A DNA stretch of 64,000 bases from Amaurobius ferox (GCA_951213105.1 OX578138.1:93040914-93104913), one strand, 5' to 3'; positions 35,637 through 49,407 are shown, counted from the stretch's first letter. Notes: generated by a model not told the origin, from the letters alone. A program made the numbers and translations.

Positions 35637-37379
35637 TTTTTTAATATAGAGAGATATGTTACATATGTATTAGAGGATTACGCTAGACATGTATCGATTG
35701 TGCTTCATATGGCCACGCCAATATTTGTATCCCCCCATTTTAAAATTCGTAGCTTTCTTCGGACATTAGAATAGTGTTTAGTTTGCCATAAATATGAAAC
35801 ATGTAATTATTACCAATATATTCAGACAATATTTAGAAGCCTTAGTTATGAATAGCCGATATGTAACAACCATTTGCACACTTTGACTTTTAGGATTTGT
35901 AGTTTTCTTGTCACATTCAAGTAGGGTATGGGGAGGTCTCTTAACTTGAGCTAAGCCCTCATATCTTAGTATGGCAAGGGGTATCAGTACATATTAATTA
36001 TTAACAATTACCAATAAGTCCTTATAAGACAGACTAGCGGAACACTAGATCTCTAATTTTGATAAAGTTTCTTAAATTAATAAATTCCCCTGACCATACC
36101 GTCTGTGTTTTAAGTCACTCATAAGAGTGTATGCCAGATATTTTCTGGTTTCGTGAGATGTTCATACTTAATCTAAAACTAGGCCGTTTCAATAAAGATA
36201 ATCTTTTGCATGAAAACACAATTTATTAAATATTAAAATTAATCAAATTTCTTGAGTAAGCATATTTATCAATTCTGCAATTGCTAAAATTATATTTGTC
36301 TTAATCACTTAATTTCTTTCTTAATATTCAGTAATTAATTAACATTAGCATCTTAGCTATCCATCTTAACATAAATGCAATATCAACGTATTATCAATTC
36401 AGTTCTTTACTATTATACACAATTCCTATAGTCATGCTTCCACTTTCATTTTAAATATCATTAATTCAATATAGCAGTTATCAATTTGAGAGTTAATTTT
36501 CCCTCTGTGATCCAATAATTTAATTAAAATTACAATTCCATTTATGGCTTTAGTAAATATGCTTTTTAAGAATCATAGGTATACACTCACCCCTCAAATC
36601 TAGATACTGTGTCAGTCTTTTTATCAAATTAACCACCATATGAACTCTAACTTGTAACTCACTCATAGTTCTTTAGAAAATATATAGTTCACATTCTCAT
36701 CTGGAAGTATTGCTATTCTATCTCGTTTCAATTCAAAAGTTTCTATCATTCACGATCAGTCTAATAACTTTACAATGTAGTTGGCCTTTCTTCAATCGCA
36801 AAGTTTGTTTTCATTGAGGAGCATTCGGAATTTACTCTATCAGGTTTCTCATCATAGGGTCTGGATTATCAGCATCTTTGTATTTGTCAGAATATTCTGC
36901 TTTCAGGATTTCTTTATCAGATGTGGCATTCTTGATTCGTCAGCAAAAGTTCTATGTCATTAGATAATGTAAATCGATGCATCACGCCATTGATGAATTC
37001 TGTAATCATTTAGGAAAACTGGAAATCAGATTCTTGCCAGACTTCTAATGGAGCGTTTATACAATACAAGATTGACATTCTGCTAAAACTCATTTGTGCA
37101 CAATAAGTGTTAACTCGAAGCGCTGTATTTAAGCCTTTTGCTTCGATAACTTTTTTGTTGCATAAAATCAGAAAAATAAACAGTATCTTCGTAATAATGC
37201 GAAAATATAGTTGTCAACAACATAGTTCAGTATTTGCTGCATTCTAATTCGGTAAACTGCTTCCAGTCATTATGGTAACTGCAATACTGTTCAGAACTAA
37301 TCGTCTGCACAACAGCTTACTGTGAAATCAACAGGATAAGTGTAGAGTCTCAATTGAGATAGAACTAAAAATGTAAGGT
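35637..37379. other. AT-rich, nothing recognised
   Basis: No repeat family identified. A 60-codon frame at 36781-36963 has no supporting evidence. Confidence 0.35.
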
Positions 37380-37960
37380 GAGGTTCGAGACGACCTCATG
37401 CCACGAAGGTTTTTCATCAAGTTTTTTTTGTACGTAGCTTATTTGCCTTGCACTTGTACAAAATCTTGCGGAAGAATATGGTAGTGCCACAGTCTACCCT
37501 TTGATCCACTTTTGCCGCTGTAACCTTCCGTCTTCGTGCCAGGCTCTGCAACAAGTGCTTCTCCCCCTCCCCTTTCTCGTGCAAAGTAGGGAAAAAGAAA
37601 AACGCGTTTTTAAAGTTGCGTTTGATGTCGCTCGTCTTTCTTGCGAAAATACCTGGAGTATTGTAAATGGTAACATCTCTCCTGCTTGATGTGTAGCATG
37701 GGAATTCAAACGACATCTTAACTTGTCTCGAGGTTTTTCTCTTTTGTCACAAAAATCCATTAAGTTGCAAAGTCCCTTAGCGACTGTACGTCCAGTATTA
37801 TATTTACACCTGAGCTGTGCCATTAATATCTTAGCATCACTCATACTAATTGGCACTTTTATGGAGGTTTCCAGGTGTGTTTCTCACCTTTCGTGCAATA
37901 CTGTTGACCTTGCTATGGGAATGCCATTGCATCTGTTTGGCCGCTCTTCTCTTTAGAGTT
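37380..37960 (-). other. GC-richer block with overlapping minus-strand frames, unknown
   Basis: Two overlapping minus-strand frames (99 codons, 37716 to 37417; 120 codons, 37856 to 37494) lie in a patch that is less AT-rich than its surroundings. The 120-codon product is rich in Arg, Lys and Cys (MAQLRCKYNTGRTVAKGLCN...), with no motif I can name. An exon of a host gene, a retrotransposon gag remnant, or chance are all possible. Confidence 0.25.
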
Positions 37961-38169
37961 TCAAATCCATATTCCATATTTTAATACTTTCTCAATTTAA
38001 TATAGATTCTTAAAAATTACCATAAATACCAAAATTCTGCCAAAATATGTCCAGTATGCTTATCATACTGCGACATAATCCCCCTGGTCCACAAAAGAAA
38101 AGAAGAAAAAACTCACCCTTTGATGCGAACACACCATCCATTACTATCCCACAAATGGTAGACAAGTGA

Positions 38170-39690
38170 TCCTCAAAATATACAAGTTCCACAAAGTTCA
38201 ATCTACACTCAAAATTGTAAGACAAATATTAATATCACATATTATACACCTAATCAATTCATCATTAACATCAATTCATAAAAACAAATTTCATCATCAC
38301 TATTCAATTTTCAACTTTTGTACAATTTTCATCAATTCCAATGTCATATTCGTAACACAATACATTTCAATCTTACCAATTATTCAATCTTGTTCATATC
38401 AATTTCAATACAATACTCATATCATCTTATCATATCACAATTCAATTTCAAAATTCATCACTTTTTACCATTTTTACCAATTTTCAATTTCGTAATTCAA
38501 ATTATAATTTTCTTTCTCAAGTGTCATTCTTCAATTCATTTTTTTTTTAATTTTGTGTTTGCCTTTTCATATTTAATTCATTTCCTCACTTTATTCAAAA
38601 TTCCATCTCTATTTGTTAAAATTTTAAATTCTCAAATTCTGCAAAAATTTTACTTTAACAATTTGTATCATTGATTTACTTCCTCGTTATCATATCTTTA
38701 CTATAGAGTTAAATTTTCGTCCCCTTATTTAGGCTATCTTCTCTATTATCAATGATATTTAAACGTTTATCATTGAGTTTGCTTTAGATAAAAATATTGT
38801 TTGACAATGTACATCAAGATTTTCATTCAATCATTAATATTACACAATAACTGAATTCTGAGTCACTTCTCATAAAATTATCTAGTTATTAATATTAATC
38901 TACATGTAATGTCTTGAGTTATTTTATCTATACTCATTTTAGGTTATCCTCAAACACATTTTATTTTAACTCGGCAGTTAAATTTTGAATTTTCCTCAAT
39001 TTTATTCCATTTTCACTTCATTTTCAAAATTTCTCAAACTCTTCTTTGTCGACACCACTTATCCAATCATTAAATAATCCAACTTACTTTATATACACCA
39101 TCTCTTTATCACGCATTTTATTCACAGTGCATTATTCATTATATTACAACATAACAATTGCCTATTACTTTCATCACTTTACCTTTTAATATATTATATA
39201 CATATACACTGTAACACATTATTTATACATGTTCAGATTGTCTTTTCAAATTACCTTAAGTACTCAATCATTTTCAAATTTTAGATATTATATCCATGTC
39301 ATTAAATTTTGTATATTCTTTAAGTTTGTAAGTTTTCAAGAAAAATTTTAAATTTCACCTTTATTCCAAGTTTTAATACATTGATCATTATAATTCACAT
39401 TCTCTTAATATTACCATTGTTTTTCAAGTTCTTAAATCACTTTTACCTTTGTGTCAATTTATTTCACAATTTTACCAATTCATATCCATTAGTTCAAATT
39501 TAATTTCATTCCATGTGCATCAGTTATTTTATATCAAATTTTACCATCATGTATCACAATTTATTTTAATAAGATTTACTTAATTTCTTTTAGATAGCTA
39601 TCACTGACAACTCCATTCGAATTTCAATGTATTCCAAAATGTAACAAATATCACCATGTTACCCCTAATTAAGTCAAAATTTCCAAAACA
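38170..39690. other. G-depleted tract with strong strand asymmetry
   Basis: For about 1.5 kb the plus strand is A, T and C with very little G (for example 38401-38460 has no G and about 14 C). The text is dominated by TTCAAT, CAATTTC and TCATC words. The frames at 38166-38495 and 38318-38674 owe their length to the lack of G (no TAG/TGA) and are not genes. Confidence 0.85.
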
Positions 39691-42134
39691 ATTCCTAACC
39701 ACTATACACAATAGTAAAACCAGTACTCCTAGTATTCTTTACCCTTAAATTTTAAGTGAATTAAAGAAAATTTTTAAATTTAGTTATTATTATTAATTCA
39801 TTATTTTAAGATATTGTATGTGGGAGTAAGTTTTTAAGTGAAAGGTTTAATTCCAAATTGCTATTCCCTAAGGTACTAAACTGAACAATAAAAATACTAA
39901 TATAGAAATATATTTTCGGCGTAGGTTTCATATTGGCGATAATTCTGTCATCTCAAGTATAAATTTCATTTTATTTTATTTATAGTCCGACTACTCATTG
40001 TTAATTTTTTTCAAGGCCAGTCATTTGAACAGCCCATAATGTAGAAAAAAAAACGGCCCACCCATATATACCGATAATTTTTTTAAATAATATTTTATAT
40101 AAATAGTGATTTCGTTAACATGTAAAACACTTTTTGGCATTCCAAAACATACATCTAGAAAGCTGTGTTGAGCAATGCTGCAGTTTTATTGAAATGGATA
40201 GAACATACAGCCTTAGCTGTCTACTGTTGCTGCTAAAAGTTTAGCCTAAGCTAAATATGGAGCAATTGACGATACTTCTATTTTGTAAAGACATTTTAAT
40301 AATTAGTTATGCTGCAGAGAATCAGTTAAATAAAGTTAAAAAAAATTCAACATAAAATATAACATTATGTTAACATTCTCTAATCGACGCCCTTTACACG
40401 AGTCATTTAGTGTCCGTTTTCATCGACCTGTATCTCAGAAACTAAAGAGTAGAATGCATAACTTAGAATTTTCGTACAGATATCTGTGATGAGATAGGAT
40501 GTTAGAGCAGGTTCATTTTGTCTCGGCCAATTTTCTGTATCAATGCATCAAAGATGTTACATTTTGGATTCTACTCTTAGGTGAAAACACAGAAATATTT
40601 CTCTTATCAAATTTTAAATAACCGTGACGACTATTCAAAATCTTAAAGAAGTCATATTTACCAGATTTTTTTTTCAAAATGGGTGCTTTATAAACAATAT
40701 TATACAGAAAATTTATTTAAGATGCAGAGTTAAAAATCAGTAATCTCAGAGCCATATTACGCAATGGCGAAGAGTCAAAGGAGTAAAAGGGGACATCGTC
40801 TATTCATATAATTTACGATCAAGCAGCTGTTATTTTAATTTCTGAAATGAATGTATAAAATATGTTCTGTGTAAACAAACAAAGTATTTTTGCCTCGTCT
40901 GATGCATAGCTCAATGCAGGCACCACTATTGTTTCCTCTAATCGTCAATCGAAATTTTCAGAGATGAATCTCTGTCCGTCTACCCACCTCAAGAAATATT
41001 CCATTGAAAATGAAACCGAAAGAAAATGCGAGCGCAACTACAACCCGGGTAAAGGCAGTTCTTTGACAGCCAAGTTTACGCTACAGGGAAGGTGCTGTTT
41101 TTTTTCTTTTTTTGCCGCAAATATAGTGTTTATTATTTGAGTCACCTGGAGAGTTATTTTAAAAGTTAATATGATATCTGATTTGGAAAATCGCTAAGTT
41201 ATAGGAGTCTGGATATTATAGGGTTTTGAATTTTTTTTGAGTAAAAACTCGATATGTGGGATTGATATTTTTAAAGATTATGAGACATTTTTTTCTCAAA
41301 ATATATGTTTTAATTTAGCAGATTTCACTGGACATTTTTTGATTTTCATTTACCATTTGCTTCAATTGTTTTACATAAACTAGAAGCGATATAGCTATAG
41401 CACAGAACATTGCGAGTCTGTCTAGCAACGAAAAATTCTCAGTGAAATGGTGATTCTAAGTGAATCGTGAATGTACTCGTAATATGCAAATACATATTTT
41501 AATATGTTTTAATTACAAAAAATACATCTGTTATATACTAATGCCTTGTACTTACTTTATAACTAAATTTGATAATGCGTAATACTTGATATTTGTAACT
41601 TTAAAAATCACTTTTCAGTCAGCGGCGCATCGAGGGAAACTAAGTAAATAAAGTTATATGCAGCAGCTCGTATATCAGACTATAATATGTTTACATATAT
41701 GCATACACTGACACTAATTACATTTAAAAAAAGCATGTTGATTAGCTTAAAAATATCTGATTCACTTTAAAGTATTCTGATCAACTGGTATGCATAATTC
41801 TGAAACGCGTTACTAATATTCTACATGAAATACAAAAAGAAAAAGAAAACTAAAAATGTTGAATAATTAATCTAAGTATATGCTGATATGCGTAATTCTG
41901 AAACAAATATAAGTATATGCTGATATGCGTAATTCTGAAACATTGAAAATACATTAATAAATGGCAGAGATCATCTTAATCAACCTCAAGCACATCACTA
42001 TTAGTTCGAGTCGCGTTTGGTATAAACTGTTACACAAAACGCCTACAGAATCTTAATCATCTTTTAACTGTTCTCTAATAATTTTTAATGCGATTTATTC
42101 CTTCTTAAAATGTAAAAGTTATTTATCCATCAGA
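39691..42134. other. Unclassified AT-rich stretch
   Basis: A short direct repeat AAGTATATGCTGATATGCGTAATTCTGAAAC occurs twice near 41874-41940. Nothing else is recognised. Confidence 0.4.
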
Positions 42135-42490
42135 AGATGCCAGTCAAATTGTCTGTTGAACGCATCGTCTAATGGTTAATTCTATTAAGTCCGAAGGAAA
42201 AGGGATTCCTGCTGTGAAAAACTTCTTGCAGCCGTGTTTCAAATTAATACGAAAAAATTCATTTACGCTTTGCTATTATTTTTTTATCAGAAGGAGAAGA
42301 TTAAAGTTTGGAACAATTTATCTATGTCTTGAGCAGGAGAGGAGGGATTTTTTTTAGTTCTTCACTGGATTATTACAAGGCTTAAATTAGAAGGATTTGG
42401 GACTTTTGCATTCACGGCTTTGTTGAAGGAGGATTGTCTGTGGAGAAAGCTTTTCCTTTCTAAATGTAGTTCTGAATTTTGAGAATGGAC
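42135..42490 (+). repeat. Module D, copy 5
   Basis: GTCAAATTGTCTGTTGAACGCATCGTCTAATGG opens the module, then CTTGCAGCCGTGTTTCAAATTAATACG, a pyrimidine-rich run ending ATCAG, then GAAGATTAAAG at 42296, CAATTTATCTATGTCTTGAGCA and ATTACAAGGCTTAAATTAGAAGG. Confidence 0.65.
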
Positions 42491-43165
<675 letters not shown>

Positions 43166-43241
43166 TTTTTTAATAATGATTTTTGTATACTCATCTTCCC
43201 CTCACCCCATTTCCATTATAGTGATAAGTTACCTTCTATTT

Positions 43242-43379
43242 TTACTTTCCTTATATACATAATGTATAAGGAAAGTATTGTGACAGGGTCGAAAATTCGA
43301 ATTCGAGTTTTCGACGGGAGAGCACGTTTCAAGCATCCCTGATCACGAATCAAACATTTTTGAAGTGATGTCTGTGTGT

Positions 43380-43442
<63 letters not shown>

Positions 43443-44222
43443 TATGTGTGTGTGTGTCAGTTAGACTGTGGAGACGATAACTGACGAACGAATGGACCGA
43501 TTCGAACCAAATTTGGTACAAAAATCACAATCCGTAAACACTAGAAGCCTATTGTTTTTATATGTAATCGAATGTTCAGAACCCCCCTAAATTTTCGAAT
43601 GAAATTTTGAAAAAATCGTCAAAAAATCAAAACCGCTATTAAAGTTACGCAAATAGACATTTCTTATGTAATTTTTCGTTAGAAAACGATTGGCATAAAT
43701 TTTAGAACGCTACCATGAACCATTCTCGAGATATTGTACATTTTTCAAAAAAATTATGAATAAGTCACATAAAAAAAAATTCCTATTGAGAAACATGTTC
43801 ACTTTTCATATGTAATACCATGCGATAAATTGAGTGACATCATTCTCGTGGATCTAGCTCGTTCCATTCATGAAAAAATATACTTTGAATAATACTTTTG
43901 TATTTGAACGCCAATAGTCATTTATCTGCTGTAAGAATAACTTTTTTCTTAGTGCATAACGCTTGGCGAGATTTTGGCGACGTATTTGGCGGAATGTCGC
44001 CAACTTGGCGACTTTTTTGAAATGTTGCCAAATTAATGAAAATCTCGCCAAATGGAAAAAAATGATGCTAAATCAATGAAAATGACGACTAATTGTCGAA
44101 AATTCAATATCTTGGAAAGAATATTAGTATCTACTATAAGAAAAACCTATTTTTTTACTGTAAAAGTAGTAAATTCATTACACTATATAAGGAAAGTCAT
44201 GTGTTGCCCACATCAGATTTTT
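43242..44222 (-). mobile_element. Family A element, copy 11
   Basis: A complete minus-strand copy: hairpin at 43242-43278, long GT tract at 43375-43458, palindrome module at 43962-44051, and terminal CATCAGA plus T-run. Confidence 0.88.
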
Positions 44223-44359
44223 AATCTTAGTATTGGTCTATAGTTACTTCTTTGTAACAGATATGCTAGAGATGGGTATTTTTGTACTTACCGTAGTTTA
44301 TGCATAGTTTTAGATTAAAAATTTCAATTTACATATATATAGATATATATATATATATA

Positions 44360-44944
44360 CATATGTGTGTGTGTGTGTGTATTTACTTTAATGACTTTAA
44401 TTTATTGGATTAATCGCTAGAGAGAGAGCCATCGATTTTCGCTTTGAAGATGCTTTTAAAAATGTTAACATTTTATTAATCATCCTTCGCAGGATTTATT
44501 CAATGAAAAAAAAATCCCATTTTCCTATGTGTCAGTTAAACTATCTGCTGGACACATAGCCTAACGTTTAAATCCCCACAAGACGTTTGAAATACAATCT
44601 CTAGCTGTGGAAAAGCTACTTGCAGCCATATTTCAAATACGAAAAAAAAAACTACGAAGAAATTCATTTGCGTTTTGCTGGTTTTTTTTATGTTTCAGAA
44701 TTGCAAGATTAAAACCCAAACAATTTATCTATGTCTGAAACACCAGAAGGGGGAAAGTTTTTGCCCATCCACTCTAATATACAAGGCTTGAATTAGAGGG
44801 GGTTCAATGTTTTCTTTATTTTTCAGGGGTTTGGGGAAGACGAATTGTCTATTGAAAGAATTTTCCTTCATCGATTTCGTTTCTGTAGCTTGCGAAGAGA
44901 AAGTTAAATGCGTAAACAAGAAGTTAACCTACATTATTATTATA
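44360..44944 (+). repeat. Large tandem duplication, unit 1 (contains module D copy 6)
   Basis: A unit of about 580 bp from TGTGTGTGTATTTACTTTAATG to TTAACCTACATTAT. Inside are CTAACGTTTAAATCCC, GCTACTTGCAGCCATA, a pyrimidine run ending TTTCAG, CAAGATTAAAACC (44704) and GAAGACGAATTGTCTATTG. Confidence 0.9.
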
Positions 44945-45513
44945 TACATGTGTGTGTGTATGTATATTTACTTTAATGACTTTAATTTATTGGGTTAATC
45001 GCTAGAGACATAGAATTTCACTTTGAAGATGTTAACATTTGATTAATCATCTTTCACAGGATTTATCCATTGAAAAAAATTTTTCCCCATTTTCCTATTT
45101 CTATGTGTCACTTAAACTATCTGCTGGACACATATCCTAACGTTTAAATCCCTGCAAGATGTTTGAAATACAATCTCTAGCTGTGGAAAATCTGCTTGTA
45201 GCCATATTTCAAATTCGAAAAAAAAAACTACGAAGAATTTCATTTGCGTTTTGCTGTTTTTTTTTTGTGTTTCAGAATTGCAAGATTAAAACCCAAACAA
45301 TTTATCTATGTCTGAAACACCAGAAGAGGGAAAGTTTTTGCTATCCACTCTAATATACAAGACTTGAATTAGAGGGGGTTCAATGTTTTCTTTATTTTTC
45401 AGGGGTTTGGGGAAGACGAATTGTCTATTGAAAGAATTTTCCTTCATCGATTTCGTTTCTGTAGCTTGCGAAGAGAAAGTTAAATGCGTAAACAAGAAGT
45501 TAACCTACATTAT
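44945..45513 (+). repeat. Large tandem duplication, unit 2 (contains module D copy 7)
   Basis: Very similar to unit 1 along its whole length, with a handful of small indels. This is a recent head-to-tail duplication of one module D copy with its flanks. Confidence 0.9.
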
Positions 45514-45577
45514 AACGTTGCAATCAGAGGTACAGATACACAGATAGTCTCAAACTAAATTATATAAATGTATTTCA

Positions 45578-45620
45578 TTACTTTCCTTATATACATAATG
45601 TATAAGGAAAGTATTCTGAC

Positions 45621-45652
<32 letters not shown>

Positions 45653-46370
45653 AGTGAGTCTGTGGAGACGATAACTGACGAACGAATGGACCGATTTGAA
45701 TGAAATTTGGTACAAAAATCACAATCCGTAAACACTGGAAGCCTATTGTTTTTATATGTAATCGAATGTTCAGAACCCACCTAAATTTTCGAATAAAATT
45801 TTGAAAAAATCGTCAAAAAATCAAAACCACTGATAAAGTTACGCAAATAGGCTTTTCTTATGTAATTTTCCATTAGAAAACGATTGACATAAATTTTAGA
45901 ACGCTAACATGAACCGTTTTCGAGATATTGCACATTTTTCAAAAAAAATTATCAAAAAGTCATGTAAAATGAAAAACAATATTTCCTATTGAGAAACCTG
46001 TTCACTTTTCATATGTAATACCATGCAATAAATTGGGTGACATCATTCTCGAGGATCTAGCTCGTTCCATTCATGAAAAAATATACTTTGAGTAATACTT
46101 TTGTATTTGAACGCCAATAGTCATTTATCTGCTGTAAGAACAACTTATTTCTTCGTCCAGAACGCTTGGCGAGATTTTGGCGACGAATTTAGCGGAATGT
46201 CGTCAACTTCGCGACTTTTTGAAATGCTGCCAAATTAACGAAAATCTCGCCAAATGGATAAAAATGACGCTAAATCAATGAAAATGACGCCTACTTGTCG
46301 AAAATATAATATCTATGAAAGAATATTAGTATCTACAATAAGAAAAACCTATTTTTTTACTGTAAAAGTA
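45578..46370 (-). mobile_element. Family A element, copy 12 (both ends altered)
   Basis: The hairpin at 45578-45613 runs directly into the GT tract, so the usual segment between them is deleted. The other end lacks the TCTGATG terminus and passes into a short AGTA/ACTGTAAAA minisatellite. Confidence 0.8.
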
Positions 46371-46475
46371 GTAAATTTAGTAAAAGTAGTAAAGTACTGT
46401 AAAAAGTACTGTAAGAGTAGTAAGTTTAGTAAAAGTAGTAAAGTACTGTAAAAAGTACTGTAAAAGTAGTAAAAT
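46365..46475. repeat. GTAAAAGTAGTAAA / AGTACTGTAAAA minisatellite
   Basis: Short units built from the family A subterminal sequence ACTGTAAAAGTAGTAAATT are repeated several times. They join the family A copy on the left to the family B copy on the right. Confidence 0.85.
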
Positions 46476-47109
46476 TTGCACTTTTATTTCAATTTCCGAT
46501 TTCATTTGGTAACTAGACATTTTCGAATGTGACGTAGCGAAAATGCAAATAACTAAAATATTTCAAAATCGGCAATTCTTAGAGATATTGGGTTAATCTT
46601 ATTTTTTCTGACGTCAAAATTTATGTTTGAAAAACCATTTGATTAATATATTTGAGCATACGTAGTCCTTTATTTTTAGATTTTAATATTTCACAAAAAA
46701 CAGGTTCCTTTGTTCCAAAATGTACCAATATCTAATCAGCACTAGGCTAACCTACAAGAGATGTATCTGCTAAATTTTGTGAAATTTAGTCTATTATGTT
46801 TTCAACTAGAGGGGATATGGCAATTTTCCGTGGGGCATTTCGCAAAAAGAAAAAAAAATGGTTTTATCTCGAATCGTACCAAATTCAAATCAGCGCCAGG
46901 ATTACCCACAAGGGACTTAGCTTCCAAATTTTATGAAATTAATTCAATCAGTTTTTCAGTTAGAGTGGATACGATATCTGCGCAGACAGACAGGCACACA
47001 CACATACACACACACAGACGTCACGCGAAAAATAAATTTTTCGTTTTTTATAGGTCCCAAAACGTGTATATCCGTCGAAAATATTATCAAGTATTGCAGA
47101 GAAAGTAAT
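46476..47109 (+). mobile_element. Family B element, copy 2 (left end missing)
   Basis: Shares the 152-bp units (GGGGCATTTCGCAAAAAG, CGAATCGTACCAAATTC, CACAAGGGACTTAGC) with 3095-3740. It then has CAGACAGACAGGCACACACACA and ends AAGTATTGCAGAGAAAGTAATT. Confidence 0.7.
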
Positions 47110-47287
47110 TAGGAGTCGCTCAATTCCAATTGTTGGTATACATATTGCTTGATATCTTCGATTTCGAATTAAAAATAATTACTCTATTCCTAAATTTTCT
47201 ATGAATTTTAATATGAAACTTTTCGTAATATTTTAAAACATTCGTAGCAAAAGTGCGCACCGCACATTTTTCTTCATAAACGGTTTT

Positions 47288-47695
47288 TTACATTCCTTGC
47301 AATACATAGTAATGTGAAGGGAAAGTATTGGAATCATACCGAAAATCGCAACTCGAGTTATGCTCAAATGTATCACTTAAATACTTGTTTTGTACGTAAT
47401 TTTTGACGATAAAAAGAATAACACCAACCCCATTACTATAACAATAGCCATTCACGAGATATTTTAGTGGTTTTTTTGCATTCTTGCTACGTCGCCTTCG
47501 TATATTTGTGCAGTTACCAAATAAAATCGAAAGTTGAATTAAAAGTGCAAATTCGATGTAATTTCAAATTAGTTTGAGTGTTTTTTTTGTGTGTGTGTGT
47601 GCAATAAAACTCAATTCAATGAATTATTAAAGAAATTAGGATAAAATAAATTTAAATCTGCAGGGAAAGTCATGTGCTTCTAACATCATATTTTT
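47288..47695 (-). mobile_element. Family B element, copy 3 (short)
   Basis: Opens with a terminal hairpin (ACATTCCTTGCAATACATAG...GAAGGGAAAGTATTGG) and ends GCAGGGAAAGTCATGTG...CATCATA plus T-run, the reverse complement of the family B left end. A GT tract lies at about 47588-47601. Confidence 0.7.
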
Positions 47696-47799
47696 ATAAT
47701 AGATTTTGAAATTTAGATCCGTTATACATTATTTTACGAAATTCTGCAGACCAGGTTACAGAGTATAAATTGAAATTTTGATTTTCTTATATATTCCTT

Positions 47800-48480
47800 T
47801 ACCTCTACAGGGTGATTTCAACGTTCGCTATTTAGCTCATGTTAGATTAACCAAATGAATACTGTTTTCAGATTATGTTCAAAGTTGTGTTATCGTATAT
47901 GTAGAAAGAAATCTGCCCGAATTATGCATATACTTGCAAAAATTGCCTATTTAGGACTTAATACCAGCGAAGGAGAATTTAGGAGCAGCGAGCATGGCGC
48001 AGCGGGTGTATCATTACAAAGTGAAGTTATTGCTCTTAGCGTATCTCTACACCCCTGCATTTACTAAACAGGAGTATACGAATGGCATAAAAAGATCGAG
48101 AGCTACTGCAAGTTGAAAACTCAGACCACACGACCAACCCGAAGGCTTATGGTAGCAAGATGTGGAGCTACTGCAAGTGTAGTTGGGAGCATTTTACAGA
48201 TCGCAGTGGTCGTGTCAAAAAGCTTATTTAAGGAGTAATACAAAATCGTATTAGGACGTAATGGTCGATGGACCCATCACTTGAGTAGCAGACCCAAGAC
48301 ATATTACGTATCCACAAAGCTTGAGTGGCATGGCTATGTGTGCGTTCGCGCAGCGGGCTATGATGCTTTCATCACTAATTTATTCGTATTACCCCAGCTT
48401 AGCGGACGAACCCGCGACTACGCCTCTTGAAATATCGAATGAATGAATGCAATTCATCCCTGCTTGAAATCCCGAGCAAT
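47800..48480. other. GC-richer block of unknown origin
   Basis: Less AT-rich than its surroundings (GCGCAGCGGGTGTATC, CGTTCGCGCAGCGGGC). A 70-codon plus-strand frame at 47855-48067 has no motif I recognise. Possibly an old element remnant. Confidence 0.3.
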
Positions 48481-49407
48481 GGCAGGTACATTTTCTAAAA
48501 CGATATAAATGTATCAAATATATGTAACATATGTACTTGACACTTTTAAAATGTCCTCGATATTTCTTTACTGTGAATATAAGGTTAGGAAATGCCAATT
48601 GTTTCCCTTTCGCAAACAAAACACTTTCCCTAGCTTAAAAAACAAGATATTTCGTATAGATATAAATCGAAAAAACAGTCATTTTACACGTAAAAGTCTG
48701 GAGGCAAATAGCAATGTCTGAAGTAGAGCTGCTAGGCCTATATCTTTCTAAACTGTTCACTCTCTTGCCTTCAAATCCATAGGAGTCGAAATTGAATCTC
48801 GACTACGAAGTGATAGCATTGTATATTCCTACATACTTAGTGGTGCAGAATTCAATGCAAACTGTAGTTTCCTACCTTGTCTACATAAAAGAACAGCATA
48901 GCCGCAAAATAAATGCCTCCAGTCTAATATCAGAGATCAAAATGTCGACGAAAGAAAATGTTTCTATTAAATTCTACATCTAAAAAAGAAATATGTTTTC
49001 TTCCTACAAGACGCCTGAACGCGAGCATTTTGTAGTGTATAACACTAACAAGAACAATAAATCTTTATTTTGTATTTTTAGAATTCAAAGACCTTCTGTT
49101 CTACATATAACACACTAATTAATGTAGCTTACTATAATTCTGTCCCTTGTTGAGACGAAGATAGATTGTCCTTGGGAATTCTAATTTTTCGATTGCATTC
49201 TAATGTTTCGGGAAGAGAAGTGGTAATCTATCATTAAAAGGTTAGTGTCATTTCTTGTTACGCCTCTGAATCTACAAATATATAGAATTTATCAAATTGA
49301 TTATCTTTGTTTCATTACAAGAAATACGGAACTTTTTCGAAACTATTAAATAATGAGAATAACTTATTGATTTCAAACCCTGACAGAGCACTGTCAGTTT
49401 TATTTTT
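48481..49407. other. AT-rich, nothing recognised
   Basis: No assignable repeat or frame. TCGATTGCATTCTAATGTTTCGGGAAGAG near 49190 is unassigned. Confidence 0.35.

Noticed and set aside
38166..38674. Two overlapping plus-strand frames of about 110 codons
   Set aside because: They are open because the tract lacks G (no TAG or TGA). Composition is low-complexity, with no protein motif.
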